A stretch of DNA of 64,000 nt from Gonapodya prolifera JEL478 (Eukaryota > Monoblepharomycota > Monoblepharidomycetes > Monoblepharidales > Gonapodyaceae). This document shows positions 56,781 through 64,000 of the stretch, piece by piece (the stretch's first letter is position 1; each line of letters opens with the position of its first letter). The DNA lies in contig KQ965736.1 of the NCBI GenBank assembly GCA_001574975.1, positions 65,725 to 129,724 on the forward strand. The letters run 5' to 3'. The position numbers were made by a program, and so were the translations under genes. The notes under the pieces are model-generated. The model worked only from the letters and a program-made list of their open reading frames with translations. It did no database searches and was not told the DNA's origin.

Positions 56781-59700
56781 ATGACCACATCGTACGGACA
56801 CGGGCGAACGTCGATGGGGGATCGGAATAGCTATCTGGCCCGCATCGTGGACGTCGAGCCGGAGGTGCACGAACCGCAAACTGCAATCGTTGGCCGCATC
56901 CACACGGACAGCATTGAGTCGCCGGTGTCTCCCGCAGCAGAGTCCGAGCTAGGCTTCGACAGCAGGTCGCCTTCAGTGTACGGTGCAGGAGGACGCGTGG
57001 AGTCGGAAAAATCCCTGGCTTTGAAAGATGGGGGCGAGGACGAACCCGAAAAACCCATACCAAAGTGGCATCGATACTGGTGTTTTGCTACAAGAGCTCG
57101 AAGATGGGCGTTCTGTTGTCTGGCGACGTCGGCGATACTGGCAGCTATTTTAATACCCATAATCGTCATCGTAATTGGTGAGCTTCAACGATTTGCACAC
57201 TTTCCTGCACTTCGAGTGCTAACAACAGGTTCGGCAAGCTCCGAAAATTGCACAAGCACTCATCAATGGATCAACCATTCAGTTTATCTCCACCGACATT
57301 ATGGTGAATTGGATGCGGAAGATCCTTGCGCCTTCTAAGCGAATCTCACAGAAACAACCCCTCACAAACAGGATCCTCGGGAAGATGGTTTTACTCTGAA
57401 GCTTCTCGCTAAGATAGAGAACACCGGATTCCTTCCCGCGCACATCGATTTTCCCTACCCAGTCAACCTGTCGTACCAAGACACTTTGATCTGTGAGTCG
57501 CCAAGCCGGCACCTATTGCACCAATAATGCACTACTAATCCCAATGATGCACCACCAATGAAATTTTAAGTGAATTTGCCACTGGGAGGGGTCGATGCCA
57601 CTCCACGAGACGGGTGAGTTCAGTGGCACCAAATGCACCATCGTCCGTCAAACTGCACAGACCTCATCCCGATTTTTAGGGCAACAATCAACACCACGGT
57701 CGGTGCAACAATCGCAAATGCGGACGCCTTTGCGGCCTTTGCAAAGAAGCTCTTGGTCATTGAATCATTCGAGTGGCGCCTTCAAACGCTCTGCTCCGTG
57801 AAAGCCCTCAACCTCATTACGTTTTCGGATTTGACGGTGGACAAAACCATTTCTATCAAAGGTAAGATGGATTTATGCTGTTTCGATAGTGGCAACTTCA
57901 ATCAACTTGAAATTCCTTCGTGATCCGTTTTCGACATCACGGACAGGGTTCAACGGCTTCAACAACGTCACCATCCAGTCATTCAACATTTCAGGGGGTA
58001 CAATTGGCTCGGGCCTGGCCATCAGTATTCTCGCGGACTTGGCGAATCCCAGTCCCATCGGGATTGAGCTGGGCGACGTTTCGTTCAATGTATCGCTGAA
58101 CGGAACTATAATAGGAAATTCCAAGTCTACGAACACCATTGTGCAAGGAGGAGATAACTTCTTGACACTGAACGGCAACATTATGCCCATCACCAACGCG
58201 ATTCAGCAGGAGCTTCTGAATCAGCTCTTCAACTTCTTCTTGGCGGGACAATGTGAGTGACTCTTGACCTGGATTTTTCTTCCGACTTGGACTTTTCTAA
58301 TCTGCTACTCGTAGCGTCAAGCCTCACAGTCATCGGCACTGATGTTCGCCCCACAAACATGTCGAAACCTCGCGTCTCTTGGCTGTACGGGGTATGCAAT
58401 ATTTTGGTGGACAATTTTGCTGACAGCTTACTAATTAAACCCAAATGCAGGCATTCTACGGTCTCCCTCTCCAGGTAACTTTGCCAGTCGAGAACAAGTT
58501 CCACGTCATCACCGGTGTGGAAACGCAAGGCTTCTCCATCGCCTTCGATCCGACGAACCCATGGTCACCGCGAATGTCTAGTCCCGATGTTGTTGCTCAC
58601 TTAGCGCTCCCATTCGACCTCGGAGTCAAGATCAACCAAGTGCGCCTCGCCATCAATTTGCTCGCCAGCAGCGCGAGCAAAACGGTCATTGGCACGATCG
58701 GAACGGATTGGATTCCCGCGGTCTCATCGTTTAATGGAACCACGGGCTCGATGCGCGTGAATTTGGATAGGGCAGTGGTTTCGGTCCCACAGGTGAGAGT
58801 GGCAAGTGTGATCGACGTTTTCTTCACAGTTTAACCAACGGATATCGCAGGACAAGCAACCCGATTTCTCCAACTTTTTGAAGACAGTGTTCTTGGGTAG
58901 TGGGCAGGTTCCTGTCCCCGTGCTCCTGCAGTCCGATGCTGTTGCTACGACCACCGCAGGTACGGGGCGTCACATTTTGCTGCGTGCTGTCGCGGAGTTG
59001 AAAACCTATCGTTTATCACCAGGAAATATTACGATATCGAAAATTCCGTACTCGTACAATCTTCCCTTGGTAGGAGTCCAAGGGCTCGCTGGAACTCCCC
59101 CAACGGTGCAAATGCTGAACATCACGGGTGGAACGGATACAACAATAAATCTCCGGATCACGACGAAGCTTTCCAACCCGTCGAACGTTGCTTTTGCTTT
59201 AAACTCAGACGTGATATTGCAGCTGGCATATGCGGGACAGGTAGTAGGAACGGTGACGATCGCAAACATGACGCTCGCTACAGGCGACAATGTAGTAACA
59301 GCAGGCGCGTGAGTATTGGAATGAATTTCGTTTTATTGGCGCAACTCAGTTTTTCTTGTGAGCAGAGTTTACGCCCCTCAAACCGATGCTGCGAAGACTG
59401 CCGGGGCGCAAATGCTTACTGCCTTTATAAACGGAGAGACTGTCAATACTGTGATCCAAGGATCGACAGACTCATCGCCCATCACACCTCTTATTCCTGC
59501 CTTATCTGCCGTTTCGTTGCCAGTGGCTCTTCCTGCGATGGACTTCAAAACGGGCCTGATTAGAGGCCTGAAAACGGGTGCCGCATTTACAATCGTCTTC
59601 GACCCAGCAAACCCCTGGGCTCCAAAGATGTCGAGCCCAGGAAACGTCGCGTCACTCAAACTGCCTTTCGCGATTCCATTGTCTGTGAAAACTGCGAATG

Positions 59701-62532
59701 TCAATATCAATCTCCTCTCTGGAGGCGCGACTGCTGGAACTATTTCCACAGGTTCCATCGCAGTCGCGTCATCGTTTACTGGAATGGTCGGCACGATGTC
59801 ATTCGATTTGAACGGTGCAACGGTTACGGTCCCCCAAGAGCAACAACCAAGCTTTGCAACGCTTCTCCAGTCCATTTTCTTGGGTAAAGGAAACGTTGGC
59901 CTACCTGTTGCTGTTGTACGTTTATCGCTTTCTTTCATCGCACAATATGCGATAAGTTAACGTGATGTTAATTTCCCAAAGGAAGCTGACGCTGTAGCGA
60001 CCGTGGCAGGAAGTGGGTAGTCTTTGGGAAACTTCAGTGTGCCACATTACTCGAATGTTCTCACTCCTCAATATTTGGATAGGTGACATCACAATTTCCA
60101 AGATCGCCTACTCCACCAGCCTTCCATTAACTGGCCTTCAAGGTCTCTCCGCGGTCGCCCCAGTAGTGCAAGCCGTTGACATCGTGACTGTAACGGATAC
60201 GTACATCGATTTGAGGATTACAACAAGAGTGAGCACTTTTCAACGCCCCTAGTTTCGCTTTCGAGGTTATTAAAAGGCTCCGTAAAGATCAACAACCCGA
60301 GTAACGTCCAGATGAACTTGAACTCGGATGTCGTCCTTAATCTTGTCTACTCGGGCCAGGTTTGTGAATGCGGTGACTTGGATCAGAAGTTCAACATTCA
60401 CAAAAGTGTGTGAACATTCTTGCAGGTTGTCGGCACAGCTACAATTCCAAACTTGGCACTTGCTCTGGGTGACAACACAGTCGTAGCGAATGCGTATGTT
60501 TCCTTCAATCGATATCATATCCCTTGCTTGGGCTGATGAAGCGATTGTCACTTTTAGACGTTATCAACCTCCGAACCCCACTGCTGTGCAAGTTGGAAGC
60601 CGAGTGAGTGTGCTGCATGGCATTTGATGTCAACGGCAACTGATGGTCATATTCAAGCTCATCACCGACTTCGTCAACGGGAACAATGTCCTCAGTACCA
60701 TTCAAGGGTCAGCTACGTCCACCTCGATTGCTCCGTTGATTCCTTCCTTGTCGTCCCTTGCTCTCTCTGTGACCTTACCGGGCTTAAACTTGAAAGCAAA
60801 CCTCATCACTGGCCTTACCACGACAACGTTTGCTTTGTCTTTCGATCCAGCAAACCCCTGGTCGCCTAAGCTGACAAGCCCGGGGATTGTCGCAAACTTG
60901 CAGGTGCGAAGATGAATTGAATTAGTTGTTATCCTCCGACCCCTTATTCTTTTTTTGTGCCCCATAAGCTCCCATTCGCTCTGCCATTAACGGTGAAAAG
61001 TGCTGATATCAATATTAATCTGCTCTCTGGCTCCGCTGTTGCTGGCACCATTGCGACTGGCTCCATTCCGGTCAACGTAGTATTCAGCGGGACAACCGGC
61101 ACCATGAGATTTGATCTGAATGCAGCCACAATTACTGTTTCTGGAGCTCAGCAGTCAGCTTTCTCTAGCGTGCTCTCGACGATACTGTTTGGCAGCGGGG
61201 CGGTTGGGCTACCCGTCGCTGTGGAGGCGAATGCTGTTACAACTTTAGTTGGATGTGAGATATCATAAGTTTGGCTTCCCAGTTTAATTCACTAACCCGC
61301 GCATTCTTCAGCTGATATTGCGCTCAGTAAAATTCCGTACAGCGCCAGCTTGGCCGTTCAAGGACTTCAGGGCTTCACAGCTGCACCACTGACGATCCAA
61401 ACATTCGCGATTGTTGGCGGTACTTCTCAATACGTTGACATCCGTATCACCACTACAGTGAGTTGAAGTGTCTTCGTACGGCTGTAGCACTTTCATCCAA
61501 ACCTGCCTCCAGCTGCGCAACCCTAGCAATGTCCAATTCGCAGTAAACTCAGATGTCACTCTCAACCTCGTTTACTCGGGACAGATCGTCGGCACCGTCA
61601 CGCTGCCACAGCTCTCTTTGAATGTTGGAGATAATCCAATCTCGGCCTCAGCGTACGTGTCGCGAATTGGCAACAATCCTAGTACGACATCGGTCTGACT
61701 TTTCAAACAGTAAATTCATGCCACAAGGGGCTGCCGCGGTTGCTGCTGGGTCGCAACTCCTCACTCAGTTTGTTGGGGGTGTAGACTCAGTGGTGCAAGT
61801 TGCGGGCGTATCTAGTGCTATCGCGCCTCTTGTTCCTGCCCTTGCAAGCCTCTCGCTTTCTACAACGTTCCCCTCCATAAAAAGTCCAATTCTGCCAAGG
61901 GCGCGATTTGGAATCACTCTTACCACCTTGTTTGATAACACCGCTCGTGCAAGTGCGTGATTATTGTTATTTTTTTTCTCGCATCGTCGCAACTGAAATA
62001 CACCCGCAATATCCTAGACTTTGATGCTACCAACCCGATCGGTATACCGCTTTCAATCACGCATGTGACCGCTATTCTGTACCGAGGAACTGACCAGCTG
62101 GGAACAATTGTACGCTTCCTTTTCCGCATTCCTGTCTCAAGATGCACTAGAAATTTTTTCTCTGACAGGACACCGACTTATCAATGACCATCCCTGCGGG
62201 AGCAACAGTAACGTCTCCAACGGTCAACCTCAAAATGTGAGACTCAACAGTTGAAATGCACTTACTTAATTTTCTCTCCTGATATCGTTCAATTGCTTTA
62301 CCTAGCTCCATTAACCTTGCGTCTATTACAGCCATTTTCCAGGCACTTGGTGGTACTCTTCAAGCGTGAGTCTTTTCCGTTAATGACGAACATGTACAAT
62401 GTCCCTCACACACCGATCCGCCACGTCAACAGCAACATTCGAGCTAGTCGGCTCAGTGTGAGAGTCGGCGACTATGCAACGGATATTACTTATTCGCAGG
62501 ACGGCGTTCCCGTGTCCTTTGCAAGTCTTTGA
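56781..62532 (+). CDS. Membrane-anchored protein of tandem DUF3712/LEA2-like units
   Basis: Long multi-exon gene (more than 15 short exons, not all resolved). Seen: a cytosolic ~120-residue N-terminus starting MTTSYGHGRTSMG, one membrane helix CLATSAILAAILIPIIVIVI, then a lumenal part opening with KIAQALINGSTIQFIS and TGFLPAHIDFPYPVNLSYQ. Repeated units of ~300 codons follow; each has FNGFNNVTIQSFNISGG- or LTGLQGLSAVAP-like openings, SNPSNVxxxLNSDV strands, GxVVGTVTI, and FDPxNPWSPKMSSPG: at ~58541, ~59599 and ~60842, with a fourth, divergent unit from ~61310 to ~62240. The end is GDYATDITYSQDGVPVSFAS. The arrangement matches fungal DUF3712 (LEA2-type beta-sandwich) proteins, including the vacuolar Tag1 group. 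Frame breaks by one base occur near 57180-57235 and ~62470. The function is unknown; a vacuolar or endomembrane location is inferred. Confidence 0.75.
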
Positions 62533-62666
62533 GGCAGTGCAGAAGTTTTGACAACGCTCGGCTTCGTTTTGATGTACATCGCAATATCGTAATTATTATG
62601 TCTACGCATATTAGAGCGACTTATCTTTTTTGTTTGGCAAAGCGGAAAGGACTGAATGCAAAGAAA

Positions 62667-64000
62667 CTATTCTGCTACGAGTGGTTCACGCCAAACATCA
62701 CCTTGGACCACTTGCATCTGTCGATTCGCACATCCCTTCCTCACCGCATCTACAAAACTGGTGAGCACTCCTTCCCGGAATTCCTTCATCCGGATCCAAA
62801 AATCCCCGGTGCCCACACCTTCAAACGTCACCTTGCGTACAGCAGGGGCATGATCAAGGGCTGAGATCCAGAATGACGCCGTGGTGGCAAGGACGCCCTC
62901 TTCGGCGTCCAGAATAATGTCCCAGCCTTCGAACCGGAAGCGGAGCTCCTCAGCCTTGGGGAATGTACGGAGCACAACGGAGAGACATTGTGAAATGCTC
63001 TCCGATGTGAGCATTGCGCCTGACCTGTGAGCTTCGACGACGTGATCGGCCAAAAAGATGAGAGATCGAACGGTGTCGTAAGTAGCTGAGTTGTCGTCGC
63101 AGGAGCTTAATTGCTCCCACAAATCTGTCTCGAGGAGGCAGAAGGATCCTAGGGTCTTCAGGTGGGGAAACAAGCCGAGGGCGGCGTCAATAAACGGGTG
63201 GTAGTCCTTGGGAGCGAAATGTCCAATCCCGGCACCGACTATGTCCAGGGAGGTGAGGTTCTCGGAGAGAACAACACGTTGGGACGGAAATATTGATGGA
63301 CCGGATGTAGGGTTGCTGGGAATCCATATCTGAAGGGACTGGAGGCGCTGATGGGCGCAGGTAATCTCCGCGATTGGCGGATCCAAATGTCCATCCCGAA
63401 AGAACAAATCCATGGAAAGGGTTGTGATACCATCCCGCACTTTCTGCTCGCACTGCGACCGCCACCATAGGTTTGCCCAGTTGTCTGTGTTCCAGATCGT
63501 CAATCCTGGAGGTCCAATGGCTGACATGGTGGTCGAAAGCTCTCTCAGAACCTGTTCTGGGTAAGCAGATCCCCACACACTGGACCGAAATGTGACAGCT
63601 CGGAGCACTGGGAGAAAAAGCGTGGAGACCGGTGGTGGTTGGCTCATTCTTCGGAGGAAAAGTGGAGCAGCGTTCGCGGAGGCATTGCTCATGCGCCGCA
63701 GAAGGCTTGACCACCCAGGTGCTGACGGCGCCAAGACGTATGAGGCAGCATCCAAAAGTTCTTGAGGTGTTTGAAACGCGTCGACGGGAGTTTCCAACTG
63801 GATGAGCCCGACGGCAAAGGGCGTTTCAGTGGTTTTCTTGCCGATTGAAATCGGCTTCAGATGTCCGTAAAAGTTCTTCCTCCAAGACCATTCTTCCGAT
63901 GCTTCAATGACATTTCCGCGTCTGTGTCTGTCACTTAGTCGGGGCAACAGAAACACATCAAGCTCCACAGGTATTCTGCCGGACGCATCAAAGAGCGTCG
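62667..64000 (-). CDS. Leucine-rich, F-box-like protein, partial (runs off the right edge)
   Basis: Continuous minus-strand frame of at least 440 codons, open through 64000, ending at 62667. The reading frame before the edge contains TLFDASGRIPVELDVFLLPR, so the true start lies outside the window. Seen: irregular leucine-rich strands and helices (LQSLQIWIPSNPT, NLTSLDIVGAGIG, LGLFPHLKTLGSFCLL, CLSVVLRTFPKAEELRF, VRKVTFEGVGTGDFW), the usual look of the LRR half of fungal F-box proteins that pick substrates for an SCF ubiquitin ligase. No F-box is visible because the N-terminus is missing, so this is an inference from style of sequence rather than a motif match. No introns are needed in the visible part. 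Confidence 0.6.
   Translation of the reverse strand, partial: TLFDASGRIPVELDVFLLPRLSDRHRRGNVIEASEEWSWRKNFYGHLKPISIGKKTTETPFAVGLIQLETPVDAFQTPQELLDAASYVLAPSAPGWSSLLRRMSNASANAAPLFLRRMSQPPPVSTLFLPVLRAVTFRSSVWGSAYPEQVLRELSTTMSAIGPPGLTIWNTDNWANLWWRSQCEQKVRDGITTLSMDLFFRDGHLDPPIAEITCAHQRLQSLQIWIPSNPTSGPSIFPSQRVVLSENLTSLDIVGAGIGHFAPKDYHPFIDAALGLFPHLKTLGSFCLLETDLWEQLSSCDDNSATYDTVRSLIFLADHVVEAHRSGAMLTSESISQCLSVVLRTFPKAEELRFRFEGWDIILDAEEGVLATTASFWISALDHAPAVRKVTFEGVGTGDFWIRMKEFREGVLTSFVDAVRKGCANRQMQVVQGDVWREPLVAE

Noticed and set aside
1-64000. Virus-like elements, LTRs, transposons, CRISPR arrays, rRNA or tRNA genes
   Set aside because: No reverse transcriptase, integrase, transposase or capsid-like segments, no long terminal or inverted repeats, no regular spacer arrays, and no tRNA-like arms were seen on reading both strands.

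Overview
The window is nuclear DNA from a fungus, most likely a flagellated early-diverging one (chytrid-like). Evidence: about 18 multi-exon genes on both strands with short GT..AG introns (mostly 50-80 nt), fungal-type Zn2Cys6 regulators, a WAPL/Mph1/Rab3GAP/COX6B/SerRS housekeeping set, and a CYB5D1-type protein (a family associated with cilia and flagella, absent from most non-flagellated fungi). The taxonomic placement is inference. I see no rRNA, tRNA, CRISPR, virus-like element or transposon.

Layout, left to right. 0-8 kb: a SLAC1/TehA-type anion channel (minus), divergent cytosolic seryl-tRNA synthetase (plus, nine exons), and a poorly resolved multipass membrane gene (minus). 8-19 kb, all minus: WAPL cohesin-release factor, a MOV10-like SF1 RNA helicase and a UBA-like/RING protein. 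19-27 kb: a 5'-truncated, intronless KH-domain (PCBP-like) pseudogene, then two tandem paralogous Zn2Cys6 fungal-specific transcription factors (846 and 870 aa, minus), one with a 24-nt microexon inside the zinc cluster, the other with a 62-bp tandem duplication inside an intron. 27-38 kb, all plus: a phenolic acid decarboxylase, an FG-nucleoporin-like protein with a Nup98-family EELRxxDYE motif, the Rab3GAP catalytic subunit, and a Thr/Ser-rich mucin-like surface protein. 38-49 kb, all minus: an unrecognised 857-residue protein, COX6B/Cox12 and an Mph1/FANCM helicase of 1655 aa. 49-57 kb: a disordered protein with one MDM1-like motif (plus), CYB5D1 (minus), a sterol-desaturase-family enzyme (plus) and a truncated tandem copy of it. 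57-64 kb: a long single-pass membrane protein built of tandem DUF3712-type beta-sandwich units (plus), then a partial LRR/F-box-like gene running off the right edge (minus).

Exon structures were built by hand by requiring splice consensus, matching intron phase and continuity of family motifs; for the best genes the summed exon length is an exact multiple of three. A recurring feature is that otherwise intact genes contain a single-base break in frame that no intron explains (listed in the findings). That pattern suggests indel errors in the sequence as the first explanation, with true decay limited to the KH copy, the desaturase fragment and possibly the 6-7 kb gene.

No metabolic cluster is evident. 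The neighbours are functionally unrelated, as is usual for fungal housekeeping regions; the only suggestive pairing is the Zn2Cys6 regulator divergent from the phenolic acid decarboxylase.
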